NCBI GenBank assembly: GCA_024516035.1
Contig: CM044964.1
Span: forward strand, 10,569,624 to 10,633,623
Source of the DNA: Bactericera cockerelli
Lineage: Eukaryota > Arthropoda > Insecta > Hemiptera > Triozidae
Reading direction: 5' to 3'
Length of the DNA stretch: 64,000 nucleotides
A model generated the notes under the pieces. It was not told the origin of the DNA, made no database searches, and saw nothing but the letters and a program-made list of their open reading frames with translations. The position numbers and the translations under genes were made by a program. Positions 1 through 11,299 of the stretch are shown piece by piece. Numbering within the stretch: position 1 is the first letter of the stretch; each line of letters begins with the position of its first letter.

Positions 1-1334
1 CACAATTTATTTCAAAACGTCCAAATTCTCGTGTCTACGCCCATATAAACAACCTGGAACTTCCAAATACCATATCTTCCACAGCAATTAAGAGCGCGCT
101 ATGTATTTGTACAAGTCGGGTTCCGACTGACAAAAAGGCCCTTGAGGTCGCAGTAAAAAGAATAAACATTTAAAACATATAGCTAGAGCGAAATAATTTG
201 ACAAATCTGGATACACAAATTTGAGTCGGTGGTTATTATTTCTGTCCCCAATAAACTAGACAAAATCATTGTGTCTTTCACAACATATAGAGAGGACTTC
301 AAAAAAAATTGAAAGGTACGAAAAAATAAATTTATATGCTAGTATGAAATCCAGTGCTCTTGAAAATGTTTGTAAAAAAAAAGATCAGGCCAATTAGAAA
401 CAACAGTAAAATATCAAAAAACGCAGCAGCAACTTTTTCATCGACATTAAGTTTAAAAAATTCCCCCAAGAAACGAAAGGCACCTTACATGGTCGCCATT
501 TTGAAAGCTCTAATGTACCTACGTATATAACAAGTTTTTTATATACCCAACAGCAAACTTGGAATGTGAGATGGAACATTGTGTTCAACTCTGCTGTATT
601 TTTTTCTAAAGAGTTTCTCTATGTTTTGATGTAGTTGTTGATTTAGTAGCTGTAATTTATCTTATCTCGCTTACATTTAAGGAGTTGTCGTTTTTTTTGT
701 TGGAGTTTTTTTTTTCTTGTTGAAATTTTGTCCTATCGCTTTGTCAGCATTTTTCATTTTATTTTGTTTCTTTATCGTCTTCGTCCTAATATAATGGACT
801 GCTTTGTATAATTCAATATGGCGTTCTGAGCAAAATGATTGTTAGGATTGATAAATATTTTTTATATTGCATATTTTGCTGAGTCGATTACCATTATCAG
901 CGAACACATTTAAATAATTTTATCTGCTAACTATTACGTATACAGTATTTTCAGTATTTTTCTCATATATATTTTCTCTTCGTCAAATAGATTTGAGAGT
1001 TGCTCAACGGTTGGTCAGCAATCTTCTTCGTGACTTCGAAAGCCACAAGAAAGCGCGTTCTCAATAACCACAAGAAGTCTTCACGATTTTCTCACCAAGA
1101 GGATTGTGTTCTCAGTAACCATCCACCGCAGAGGTTAATTCTCATAATAGTTTTCAATTTATAATTTCTTTTGGTCGACGGGAGGGTCAACTTACATTAT
1201 GTGAAATGGGTTTTCAATAAATAATATTATTTGTGTAGGAGTGATTCCCGTATTCTTTTTCATTGAACTTATGGTCTCTTCTTCGCATTTATTTGAAGTT
1301 AGTTACTATAGATTATGTGTAAGTAATTCTAAAC
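1..1334. other. unassigned AT-rich DNA
   Basis: No convincing coding region, RNA gene or repeat was recognised. The stretch is rich in A/T runs. The only open frames are short (64 residues or less) and look random in composition. Confidence 0.5.
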
Positions 1335-1350
1335 CTCTTGACATTATGTT

Positions 1351-1498
1351 TATAGTTATCATATTTGTGTTAATCACTTTCGTGATATCACAACTACTCA
1401 AACCCGCTTTACTAAATCTACGCTGTAACCGGGACTTGAACCACCGACCTCCAGGTTACAAGTCCGCCGCCTTATCGATCAAGCTACTGAGGTCGGTT
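1351..1498 (-). mobile_element. tRNA-derived SINE (family 1), intact target duplication
   Basis: Read on the minus strand, the element starts with a tRNA-like head (GTAGCTTGATCGATAAGGC, then a B-box-like GGTTCAAGTCCC) followed by a short body shared with copies near 9.35, 14.9, 16.65, 31.9, 32.3 and 63.6 kb. It is flanked by a perfect 16-bp direct repeat, CTCTTGACATTATGTT, at 1335-1350 and 1499-1514. That length is expected for LINE-mediated target-primed insertion. The tRNA head would supply an internal Pol III promoter. The perfect duplication suggests a fairly young insertion. Confidence 0.85.
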
Positions 1499-1627
1499 CT
1501 CTTGACATTATGTTCTAATAGGTCCTACCAAATGAAAAATTTGGTCGGCAAATTCGTCCCCAAAAACTATCATTACACTCGTCCTTTGGTGCAAAGTGCA
1601 AACATGACTGGTTCATAGACTGAAATT

Positions 1628-1684
1628 TAGTGTCACCAAAAACCAATTGATCATACTGATCATTTGGTTTTTGGTGACACTTAA
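1628..1684. repeat. short near-perfect hairpin
   Basis: The arms AGTGTCACCAAAAACCAA and its near-complement around TTGGTTTTTGGTGACACT are separated by a few bases with TGATCA on each side. It could be a minimal foldback element or the remnant of a palindromic MITE. No target duplication was identified. Confidence 0.6.
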
Positions 1685-1739
1685 TTTGGAAGTAGTTTCT
1701 TAAAGGTTCAGTTTTTGTGTCCAATTTCCAATTGTGTCT

Positions 1740-1740
1740 T

Positions 1741-1775
<35 letters not shown>

Positions 1776-1900
1776 CAAAATACCTCTATTAAATTTTAAA
1801 CAGAATTTTCTGTGTGAAAAGTCTGCTCCAACTGGGGATCGAACTCAGGATCTCTGGACTACGGGCAGTAGTCCTAACAGTTACGCCACGGTTAGAAATT
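1740..1900 (-). mobile_element. tRNA-like SINE with oligo(T) end
   Basis: A run of about 32 T at 1741-1772 would be the poly(A) tail of a minus-strand element. To its right is a tRNA-like head: on the minus strand GTTCGATCCCC is a good B box, and CGTGGCGTAACTG sits where an A box is expected. The body differs from SINE family 1. No clear target duplication was found, so the ends are approximate. Confidence 0.6.
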
Positions 1901-2380
1901 ACAATATTAATCCTTTATTCTTCATTATAATGAAATATAATATTATATAATATTTCATAGAGGTATCTTGAATTTCAGTGATATTTTCTGCGTTTTCAAC
2001 GCTTTATCTGTTCGAAACAATTATCTCTTGTAAAAGTTTACAAATTGAATAAATAAATTTAAAAGATGTTTTCCTGAAAAATAAAAGTTGCCGTCTAAGT
2101 CGTATCCCTTGAAGACAGTTGGACGCCTCATGACTCTTCATTTCCTTGCTGCTGATTTATCGCCCAGAAGTAAATCAGCCTCGCTGACTGACACCCTTGT
2201 GGCAAATCCCTGCGCTGACGATGCGTCAATTAAGTCCCATTATTCACCATTAACGTCAAGCCGTCCAAATGTTGCGAGCAGACAAGATTTATGTCCGAAG
2301 CTCTTCCTTAGTTGTCGAACTTTGGCGGCTGGTGCGCGCGATTTTTTCAGTCTATTTTATCAAAAAATAAAACAGACCCT
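1901..2380. other. unassigned DNA
   Basis: This includes a less AT-rich patch at about 2090-2340 with one 117-residue open frame (2088-2441, plus strand). That protein resembles nothing I know, and the frame runs into the repeat at 2381, so I do not call it a gene. Confidence 0.4.
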
Positions 2381-2515
2381 CATTCCTCCACTGTCTGGCT
2401 ACGTCATCGTGAACGATGGTAGCCAGGCAATGGAGGAATGACTCAGCACTTCTACCACTGTCTTTACAAGGAGGCTAATAATTGACAAGGGCCCCCAGAA
2501 CCTAGCAACACACCC
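2381..2515 (-). mobile_element. fragment of a dispersed repeat (family 3)
   Basis: About 120 bp containing CATCGTGAACGATGGTAGCC and AAGGAGGCTAATAATTG recurs near 38.52 and 54.14 kb. Those copies begin next to CAT/CTT trinucleotide runs, suggesting a minus-strand retroelement 3' end with a simple-repeat tail. Here positions 2381-2440 also form an imperfect palindrome (CATTCCTCCA ... TGGAGGAATG). Confidence 0.6.
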
Positions 2516-2716
2516 TCAGAGTCATATTTTTGTCTAGTGATATTATAGGCCGACTTTAGGGACTGTCTGGTTCTGTTTCATAATTTGGCCCTTGTTGAAG
2601 CTGTTCAGTCTTATGTACTTGATTTTTTTTAAAATACTATTCTTTTTATTTTATTTAAATTTATTAGAGTGTGCAAACATACAGTTATGTTATATACACT
2701 ATGAAATATAAGAAAA

Positions 2717-4579
2717 TTACATTTTCAAATAATTATTGTTAATAAAGTTCAAAACAGAAGTGGGGTCATATGAAAGACAAACAAAGAGGTCATTGGGGTT
2801 CCTTGCATTCTGATATTTGATACATTCTTTCAATATATGTTTTACCGTTATTCTACACTGACAGGTATCACAAACAGGTGGACTCTCTTTTTTCATTAAG
2901 TGAACATGCGTGAGGTTAGTGTGACCTATCCGGAGCCGGGTGATTGAAACTTGGTCTCTACGGGTGAAAGAGGAGGGAGGATGCCAGGGTTTGTTTTCAT
3001 TTTTTAACTCCCGGAGCTTGTTTCCTGTAAGGTTTTTCCATTCTTCGTTCCATTTTGAAATTATTTTCCTCTTTAGTAAGTGTTTGTAGTCCTGGATCGG
3101 AATATCACTAATCAGGGGAGAACCATCGAATATTTTATCTTTAGCAAGTCGATCAGCCTCTTCATTCCCCGTGATACCTACATGAGAGGGTACCCACAGA
3201 AAACTGATAGCTATATTTTTATTTTCAATTAGTAATGATCTTATTTTAGCGGCAATGGGATTCGATGAGAAGACGTCTTGAAGTGATTGAAGTGCGCTAA
3301 GAGAATCAGAGCAGATAAGAAAGGTTTCATTCACCGTTTGAGAACTACAATTCGAAAGAATGAAGTATATAGTATACATTATAGCCATGAGTTCAGCATT
3401 ACATATAGATAAAATAGGGTTTAGTCTGACACCAAAGGTGCCGTTTGAGGACCAAAAAGCAGCTGATGTACCATTTTCACTTTTTGAAGCATCAGTGTAA
3501 AAAACTTTCGATTGAGAGTATGATGTTGCAATAAGCATATTGAAAGCAGAATAAATTTCTAGATGGTTGTCATTTTTCTTATCATATTTTCTTAGATCAT
3601 AACAGATGGGTGGAGCTTGGATTATCCAGGGAGCAGAATGTTGTAAAGACGGAAAACTATTTATGGCATTAACACTTTCACCATACTTATGTAAAAGATT
3701 TTTAGCTCTTAGCCTGAATGGTTTCTCCAAATGAGATCTGGATTCATAAATTTGATTGTCCGTGTTGTTCACAAGAGTCGAGTGGTGGATGTGCCTTTTG
3801 TCTCTTTGGGTGTTGAAAAGATAATTGCATGCGAGAATTTCACGGCGTAATAACAAAGGTGGCTCCCCGGCTTCAGATAAAATACTTTTAATCGGAGAGC
3901 TTTTGAAGGCACCTAGAGCTAGTCTGACACCCTGGTGATGAATAGTATCCAAAGTTCTCAATGATGATTCAGTGGCGGAGCCGTAGACAACACAGCCAAA
4001 ATCTAGCTTAGAACGTATGTATCCGCGGTAGAGAAGAAGTAAGGATTTATAATCTGCACCCCATTTATTATTGCAGAAGATTTTCATTAGATTTAGGCGT
4101 TTTAAACAATCATTTTTGAGGAGTGATAAATTATTTTTAAAATTAAGCTTAGTATCAAAATGAAGACCCAGGAGTCTCATGTTGGTCACAAATAATAAAT
4201 TATGGTTTGCTATTGATAACACAGGATTATTGTGAGCTTTCCGCTTTCTACAGAAATGAATCGCTTGACATTTTTGAGGGGAAAACATGAAACCAGACGA
4301 GTTTGACCATTCAGAGAGATTGTTAAGTGAAAATTGTAGACATGATTCTATCTCGCACAGGTATTTTGAGCGCATAAACAGAGTGCAGTCGTCCGCAAAA
4401 ATACAGGTATCTACTTTTGGATGGATGTTGTCGACAATATCATTTATGGCTATAAGAAAAAGAGTACAACTAATAGAGAGGCCTTGACATATGCCATTAT
4501 TTTGCTCTCTAAAATCTGATAGCACAGAGCCGACTCGCACTCGGAATTTTCTTTCTTCGTGAAGGTTTTTATGAAACAT
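2717..4579 (-). pseudogene. LINE ORF2, 3' part: RT C-terminal half and RNase H
   Basis: This 620-residue frame continues ORF2 after a frameshift. It holds the RT active-site motif FADDC at about residues 61-65, preceded by NGICQGLSISCTLF, the usual conserved block before the YADD/FADD box. An RNase H type I domain spans about 355-485 with candidate catalytic acids D362 (TDAS), E396 (NAEL), D425 (SDSLSAL) and D476 (GNEEAD), and the motif WVPSHVGITGN just before the last. A C-terminal Cys/His motif (CDTCQC ... HILKEC, about 573-590) is typical of I-like elements. The first residues are not a native start; translation would have come from the upstream frame. All catalytic residues survive, so damage to this half is light. 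Confidence 0.88.
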
Positions 4580-6420
4580 AGCATATTTCCTTGAATATTG
4601 TTATTTTTTAATGTGGACAAAATGCGATAAATCCAGGTCGTTTCATACGCCCGTAAGATGTCAAGACTCACAGCCACACAATGTTCTTGATTAGCAAAAG
4701 CATCTCGAATGTTTGTCTCGAGATGAACTAGTGCGTCAGTAGTACTATGGAGCTTTCTGAAACCACACTGAACTTTGTTAAAAAAGTTTTGAGAGTCCAG
4801 GGTACAAAAAAGACGGTCATTTATAATTTTTTCGAGTATTTTGAAGAGGCAAGAAGCGAGGGTGATGGGCCTGTAGTTCTCAGCAAGTTCAGGATTCTTA
4901 TTTGGTTTTGGAATAGGGGATAAAATAAATTCTTTCCAGGTGAGTGGTATAACGCCGGAATACCAGATACGGTTGTATATTTTGTTTAGTAATTTCAAAG
5001 AAGATGAGGGGAGGTTCTTGAGCATCACATACGATATTTGATCTTTTCCTGGTGCTGTATCTTTCCTTTTTATCAGGACCCTCTCAATTTCTTTTAGAGT
5101 TATAGGTGCATTATATGATCCAATATTTCTCCTATCAAAGTTAAAAGGAAATCTCTCTGAATTTTCTTTGTTTAAAAGAAACTCAGGATTATGTTGTGTA
5201 AGGTCAGAGTTTTCGTAAAATTTATGTACAAGAAGATCTGCAATATTTTTCCTATCAGTAGTAAAACCGGAATCAATCTTTAGGGAAGGGATGCCAATTT
5301 GATCTTTCTTTTTACCAAGTACTCTTTTGACTTTATTCCAGGCTTCTTTAGTGGATGTGCCAAAGTTAATTGAACCAATAAATTTTCTCCATGAATCTTG
5401 CTTAGCTTGCCAAACCGTTTTTCGACTAATTGCACGAAATTTTTTGAACAAAATAAAATCTTCTAACAATTGAGTTCTTTTGTATTTTCTATAATATTTA
5501 TTTTTTTCCTTGATGGCCTTGTAGCAATCTTCCGTCCACCAGGGAATACGCGGCTTCGAGTTTTTAGGATTCGATTTTGGAATATGTGTTTCGCATGCTG
5601 CTATAATGTCATCAGTGAAAACTTTTATAGCCTTATTTGTGTCCGGATCTAGTGTTAAATTTTCATGTTTTTGATGTAGTTGAGCCGCAAATTCTCCCCA
5701 GTTCGCTCTGTTATAGTGCCACTTGGAAAAATCAGAGTACTGATTTGTATCTTCTCTCTGATGGGAAGTCACATGTATGGGGAAATGATCAGAATCGTTT
5801 AGGTACTTATCTACGTTCCATAATAGGTAAAGGCTAAGGTCACTCGAGCAGAAAGTAACATCAATTGCAGATGTCGTATTATACGACATACTGGTATAGG
5901 TATGACTGCCATCATTTAAGAGATATATATTATTATTTTGAATCCATTTTTCTATTTCTCTTCCTCTACTATTGGTGAGAGTTGAACCCCACAACATATG
6001 ATGACTGTTCCAATCACCAAGTATAATGAATGGGGGGGAGAGCTGGTTTGTAATGTTTTCCAGATCTTGAGCAGTAAATCTCCTGTCAGGTGGTAAATAT
6101 ATGTTACAAATTTGAATTTTCTTATTTAAAAAAATTTCCACTACAACAACTTCAAGGTCTGAGATGATCATACATTGTTTAGATCGGACTGTTTTGTGAA
6201 TTAAAGTAGCAACTCCGCCACTAGCAGACAAAGCGTCAGTGGGATCACGGTCTTTCCGGAAGATGTTGTACTTTGAAATTGAAGGTAGGTAATTTGGTTT
6301 GAAATTTGTCTCTTGAAAACACGCTACAAATGGAGTTTTATCACATAAAATCTTTTGTATATGGGGGAGACGTTTGTAGTAGCCATTAACATTCCATTGT
6401 AAAAGAGAAAAGTTATTCAT
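4450..6420 (-). pseudogene. LINE ORF2, 5' part: APE endonuclease and RT N-terminal half
   Basis: The likely native start is the ATG at 6420 (MNNFSLLQWNVNG). An in-frame ATG 51 bp upstream adds only a hydrophobic leader and is less likely. Endonuclease motifs appear in order: QWNVNG, QETN, GDWNSHH, DVTF and SDHFPI, the metal-binding and catalytic set of APE-type LINE endonucleases. The RT follows with APGKDQISYVMLK, NYRPITLASCLFKILEKI, GFRKLHSTTDAL and motif A LDILRAYETTW. The frame loses register at about 4556-4572 in an A/G-rich stretch and terminates after unrelated residues. The rest of the RT is in another frame (to 2717), with about 130 bp of overlap. A single indel explains the break. 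Confidence 0.88.
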
Positions 6421-6599
6421 AGTAAATGAGATAAAAAATGCAAGAAAAGTAAATATAAATAATTTCAACATAACAAATAATAAATTAATAGAAAAATCAT
6501 CAGATGACTGCTAAAAAACAGGGTCAAAAGTTTGCACACTCGAAAAAAGTAAGAATATACATATAGTGAAACAATAGTAAATATCGTCATAGTGTAAAT

Positions 6600-6602
<3 letters not shown>

Positions 6603-6642
<40 letters not shown>
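6603..6642. repeat. homopolymer (A) run between LINE ORFs
   Basis: About 40 consecutive A on the plus strand, oligo(T) in the LINE sense, followed by an AT dinucleotide run. It lies between ORF1 and ORF2 and is probably an expanded intergenic tract of this copy. Length may be unreliable in the assembly. Confidence 0.85.
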
Positions 6643-6645
<3 letters not shown>

Positions 6646-6669
6646 TATATAGTATGTTTAACATTGAAA

Positions 6670-8107
6670 TTAAGTTTCCATTTCCTCAAATACATTACAT
6701 TTGAGCAAGCGTGTGACGCGCGCCCTAATATTGGGTGTAACATCTGAGGAAGTAAGGATAGTTGACAGAACTTTTTGTATGTTTTCAAGAGGAAAACCAG
6801 ATTGGAGAAGTATTTCTTGCTTTTTCTGGGAGCTCCTCAGGTTGGCCATGAGACTGCAGAAATCTTCACCAGTGAAAGCGGATTCTTGATTTTCCACTAA
6901 TATTTTTTGAACCAAACATTTGAATCCTTCCGTCATCTCGGGATCTATAGAAGAGTTGTGAGTTTTAACCTTTTTCTCTGTAGTATTCTCAGCAGGGGAT
7001 AGATTTCTTTTCATTTTGTTCTCCTGATTCAGGACAGAAGGAGGAGAAGGGAGCGATGGGAAATCAGTTTTCTTATCTTCACCAAGGAGCGGCGAGGATG
7101 ACGATCGGCGGATGGCGAACTTTGGGATGAGATCTTGCTCAATCTCACGAGGTTCACCTAGGCTGGAGCTGGAGATAGAGCTTTGGGACATAAATTCCGA
7201 ATCTTCTATTTCCGTATGTGAATCAGCGGTTGCACAGACGATAGCAATATTTTCCTCCGGGACTGAGGCTCTTGACTCAACAGTGCTGATGGCGGGAGGG
7301 GGAGTACCAAGGTCAACAGTAGTGGGGGTTAGAATTTCGGCAACCATGGGGGATGAAGATGTTGATAACATGATGTCACCTAGCCTTTTTTGGGCAGGAG
7401 TATTGTTAGTTTCAGAACAATTTTTTGAAATGTGTCCTTCTTTACCGCAATTGTAGCATCGGGGGGCATCAAATAGAAGTGGAATGGAATAAGGAATATT
7501 TTTCCATGTAACAGTTATTTGCATAGGAACTTTGCTTTTTTCTTCCGAAGGAATCTGGACTTGCCTCTTGTAGGCTAGTACATGCCTCAGACGAGGATCT
7601 TTCATACCATAGTTAGATAGTTTTATTTCTGACAAGAGTCGGACGTGTTTTTTGAGCTCTTCTTCTATCACTGTATTTGGTAGATGAGGAACCGTATTAT
7701 GTAGGTAAAGCACCAAACCTGGATCTATCAGCTTTTTAACCGGCAACACTTTGTCATCAATCAAGATTGTATCATTTTTCAAAACAAAATCATCAACTAT
7801 TTGTTGGGACGCAAGGTGCATTACCATTCTTAGTCCATTTTTTCCACCATAAATAATATTTTGAAAGCCAACCATTTCCCCAATAGTGATAAAATATTTG
7901 TCATGAGAAATGGACTCATGATAAGGGAGATAAAACGCGCATTCCAAGGGGAGCAGGAGAGAATCATTCACCGTTTTTACTTTGAACCACCCGGGAGAAA
8001 GACGCGCTAAATGAGGACGGAGCTGCGCTCTTCGGGAAGAAAGGGGAGTTACGTCGACTATTGCCGTTGAGAACAGAAGAAAAAGAGAGAGGTTTACTGG
8101 AGGTCAT
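6670..8107 (-). pseudogene. LINE ORF1, gag-like protein with CCHC zinc knuckle
   Basis: The main open frame runs from about 8103 to the TAA at 6670-6672 and contains a retroviral-type zinc knuckle CYNCGKEGHISKNC, shared by nucleic-acid-binding ORF1 proteins of I/Jockey-like LINEs. A Ser/Pro-rich C-terminal half follows. The frame is open well upstream of the GTG at 7971, through LSPGWFKVK, but has no ATG there. An ATG at 8107 opens another frame (MTSSKPLSFSS...) that stops after about 48 codons, at about 7965. The simplest reading is that ORF1 began at 8107 and was shifted by an indel at about 7985-8070. No enzymatic domain is present; the family role is RNA binding in the retrotransposition particle. 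Confidence 0.75.
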
Positions 8108-9345
8108 GGTGGGTAATGAGAAAACGGAGAAAATTACTAAGTGGTGATTTTAATTTTTATATTAACTGGCTGGAATTTTGGAAAATTCCGAGTGGGTGAG
8201 ACGAAGCAAGAGATGTTCAGTTGATCATGGATAGGGGGAGAGGGGTTGAACGGTTTCTATGGCAACCATCTTGTTATCACAGGAAAAAGTTCAATTTTCA
8301 TTATAAAAAACACAGTAAAAAGGTATAATAAGAACTTCCCACGAAAAACAAATGCACTCAAAAGAAAGAAAAAGTCTTTATTAGCACTTTTGATAAAGAA
8401 AACAATCAAAAAATGCTCTTAAACTTCAAAAAAATATTTAAATTTGAGGAGCGAATTTTCGCGTGACGTACACTGGAAAAGTAAACAAACGAAAATACTA
8501 TTCTTCCTTTTTTCTTATTGTATATTATGGACTACCTTAGATAATGATATGTGTATGTAAGATTTTTTCTTCTAAATAAGAAAAAAATCTGGAAGTTTTC
8601 AGGTAGCTCAACGATGAAATCTTAATGTACCCCGTAAGAAAAAAATTGACCGATTGAAATACTTACTTCACCTCGTAGAACGTAATATTATAAATTTTCA
8701 TTTGTCTTATTTAAATTATGATTAAATTATCCCCCTGTACCATTAACACAGAGGAATTTGCATTTTCTTCGCTTTCAGTCAATTCTTACTCTGAAATGTT
8801 TCTTTTATGAAAGAACTAGCAGGTATCAGTACCTGCTAGATCAGTATAAACAGAAAAGTGAGGCATTTTACCGCAAATGAATCCACTATTTCCCGAGCCG
8901 TCTGCTTCTTCTAAACTTTCGCCAGGGTGTTTAGATATTAATCAACCATCACCTCCCTCCCTCTTTCTTCTCTCTCTTTTTCTCTCTCATACTCTCCTTC
9001 AATTCCGGGTTCCTCTCACTCTTTACCTCGAAGAGTCAAATCATCCTAATCCCTAACTCCTGGGAGTAAATCAACTTTCTCAAATCCTCGAATCACCCCC
9101 TCCATGTCTCTCCACTCCACTCCCCTATTTTCACCTCCACTGGCTGAACTCTCCAGGATTTATCGCCTCCAATAAACTTCACTCCGGTTCCTTCCGTAAA
9201 ACATTACTGTCTCCAGGTCGGACCAAAATTTCAGGAACGGTGCCTTTTGTTTATCTGGGAATGGAGGTATGGTCCAACGCGCTAATCACTTCAAAACAGG
9301 ACGACATTTCTTCTATTAATAATAATAATAAATATATATAAGACA
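8108..9345. other. LINE 5' flank and unassigned DNA
   Basis: The part nearest the LINE (to about 8350) may be its 5' UTR. The rest shows no coding pattern. Positions 8940-9180 are strongly pyrimidine-rich on the plus strand (CTCC/CTCT runs) without a regular period. Confidence 0.4.
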
Positions 9346-9510
9346 CCAACCTCAGTAGCTTGATCGATAATGCGGCGGAATAGTAACCTGGAGGTCGGTG
9401 GTTCAAGCCCCGGTTTCAGCGTAGAATTAGTAAACGATTTAGTAAAGCTATTTTGAGAGTTGTAATATCACGAAAGTGACACAAATATGATAACTATATA
9501 TCTAGAGACG
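9346..9510 (+). mobile_element. tRNA-derived SINE (family 1)
   Basis: The plus-strand copy has the tRNA-like head GTAGCTTGATCGATAATGCG and B-box GGTTCAAGCCCC, followed by the family body (GCGTAGAATTAGTAAA ... ATCACGAAAGTGA). It is more diverged than the copies with intact target duplications. The ends are approximate. Confidence 0.7.
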
Positions 9511-9923
9511 AGGTTGTTGGTTCGACACCCAAGATTAGGGTACTGAACTTACAAAATATAAGTTCTGCTTATTTTTTTTTTTATAATACGAGTAATATCA
9601 CAAGACTCATTATTTATTAATTTTTTATACACACCTCTGAATGATTGTAGATGTTAGTTAACCAGAAAATATTTACATTCTATATTAGATTAAGGTACAT
9701 GTATAACTATAATGTTTCGTTTCAGTATTTCATGTATCAATAAAAGACCTATCTATCAATTAAGCAATTATAAATTTCATTAATGGGGCATACCACGCAG
9801 TTCCTTCTACCTACACCCACATTCACACATACCTCATAGTTCACAATGACCCCCCCTACATATATCACACAGCAAATCACTCACGTAGAGTCAAAACCTC
9901 ATAAAGCAACTTATAATTACTCA

Positions 9924-10479
9924 TTTATACAGGGTGGTCCAGGTGAGCCAATTTGAAGATCGATTGTCATTAAAGTTGGACAAATCCATGCCTGATAATT
10001 ATGTGGGGCTCTCTTTAATTTTGGATTCCACAAAATGCATTACTGCATGAGTATTTGATCGGAATGGCACCTTGAAAAATTGTTTACTATAGGGACTTAA
10101 TATCCCATTTTCGGTCGCTTTATATCACGTCGATTTCTACATTTCAGGGAAATTTTGAGAATATCAAAGCAGATGATGCGACGTCTTGCGATCTTCTTAT
10201 TTAGTACATTGCAGTACATGGTACATTATTATAAAAATTACAAATGCAAATATACAAAAATTATTTTACAAATATTATACAAAAAAATATACAAATCTAC
10301 AAATTTTCTAAAATTAAATTTCTTCCTATGTATGAAATTTTTGGAAAAAAATACCTAAGTGTACATATTTTTGTTTTGTTAAAAAAAAAGAAGAAAAAAA
10401 CAAATGGACAAACACAATAATTTCGATAATAACACGTAGGTATATGCTCAATATCACCAAAAAAGCCATCCTGTATAAA
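9924..10479. mobile_element. candidate small TIR element (ACAGGG type)
   Basis: The left end TTTATACAGGGTGG is complementary to the right end CCATCCTGTATAAA with one mismatch, giving a 14-bp terminal inverted repeat around about 556 bp with no transposase frame. Similar ACAGGG ends occur near 18.05 and 58.46 kb. I cannot assign a superfamily. The interior is AT-rich. Confidence 0.45.
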
Positions 10480-10734
10480 CGATCTATCACTCCGTCCAAT
10501 ATCAATACATCACAACAACCCCGCCCATTTCCTTTTCGAGGATCCTCGTCTACAATCTACAATAGTCATTCTGCCTAATTACTTAATTAATTACACGAAA
10601 TTAATTAAAATTTGGAAATTTAAATATTTATTACCGCCGCCGCCGTAACAATGACAATGGGTGTCAATCTCTGTTATTTTTGCATCAATTTTGCTGAATT
10701 TGCACCACACATTAATGTCCAAATTACCCAGGCA

Positions 10735-11035
10735 GTTACCTCAATGGTAAGATACTTCTTGGCAATGTGGTAGGTCCCGGGCTCGAACCCGAGAGAGGAA
10801 AAATAGTTGTATCAAAATTACACCGCAAACAACTATGGACACTATTGGATACCTTCCTTTGCGCTCGTGTTCACCAAACATCCAAGTGGGAAGTACTGTG
10901 TCACTTTATGCAGTTCTAGCCCACCATAGGGGAGTTATTCAAGCTACAGCACAGACCGTGAACGTCCATAGTAGCTACTGTTTCATGACTACGAAATTGA
11001 AAAGGCTGTGAAACACCTATCTCTATATAAAAAAA
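10735..11035 (+). mobile_element. tRNA-like SINE candidate
   Basis: The tRNA-like head GGCAGTTACCTCAATGGTAA, with B box GGGCTCGAACCC, is followed by about 230 bp ending in an A-rich tract near 11030. It lacks a foldable true tRNA structure by eye and is more likely a SINE head than a functional tRNA gene. Confidence 0.45.
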
Positions 11036-11073
11036 AGAGCTTCTAACAAGAACTTCTTGTATGATTAACTGAT

Positions 11074-11280
11074 GGGGTCTTACGTCCCATTCAACAGCTA
11101 GGTAATCTTGAGACGAGGGTATTACCCTCCATTCGCAGGAAACTCACTAAACTACTACCCAAATTAACCTCTCCGAGCCTGGGTTGGGCCGGAGTGCCAA
11201 CATCACGAAGTCTTCACTTTGTTGGACGCTGCTTAGTGATCCTACCGTGCCTTCAACGCGCCATCGGCGTTGGCACAGGA
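11074..11280 (-). mobile_element. 5S rRNA-derived SINE, degraded copy
   Basis: Minus-strand similarity to the full element at 40.2-40.5 kb. The right end has GCCGATGGCGCGTTGAA and a remnant of the 5S-like head. The left has the shared body (TTTCCTGCGAATGGAGGGTAATACCC). The C-box part of the 5S-like head is rearranged or deleted. Confidence 0.6.
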
Positions 11281-11299
11281 ACTTCTTATATTCTTTGGA

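Larger units (their letters stand above)
2640..8107 (-). mobile_element. I-superfamily-like non-LTR retrotransposon (LINE), broken
   Basis: A nearly full-length LINE on the minus strand. It has ORF1 (gag-like, CCHC knuckle), an intergenic stretch with an oligo(T) run on the coding strand, then ORF2 with APE-type endonuclease, reverse transcriptase and RNase H. The order APE-RT-RNase H plus a C-terminal Cys/His motif fits the I/Nimb-type lineages better than plain Jockey, which usually lacks RNase H; the clade is an inference. ORF2 carries a frameshift near 4565 and ORF1 probably one near its 5' end, so this copy is not autonomous. No LTRs, integrase or protease are present. The 3' UTR lies near 2640-2716. 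The true 5' end, probably 8.1-8.35 kb, and any target duplication were not resolved. Confidence 0.88.

Noticed and set aside
2088..2441. 117-residue open frame
   Set aside because: No recognisable family and its 3' part lies in a dispersed repeat.
2717..6420. Retroviral or virus-derived polymerase
   Set aside because: APE endonuclease, absence of LTR, protease and integrase, and the RNase H type identify a non-LTR retrotransposon.
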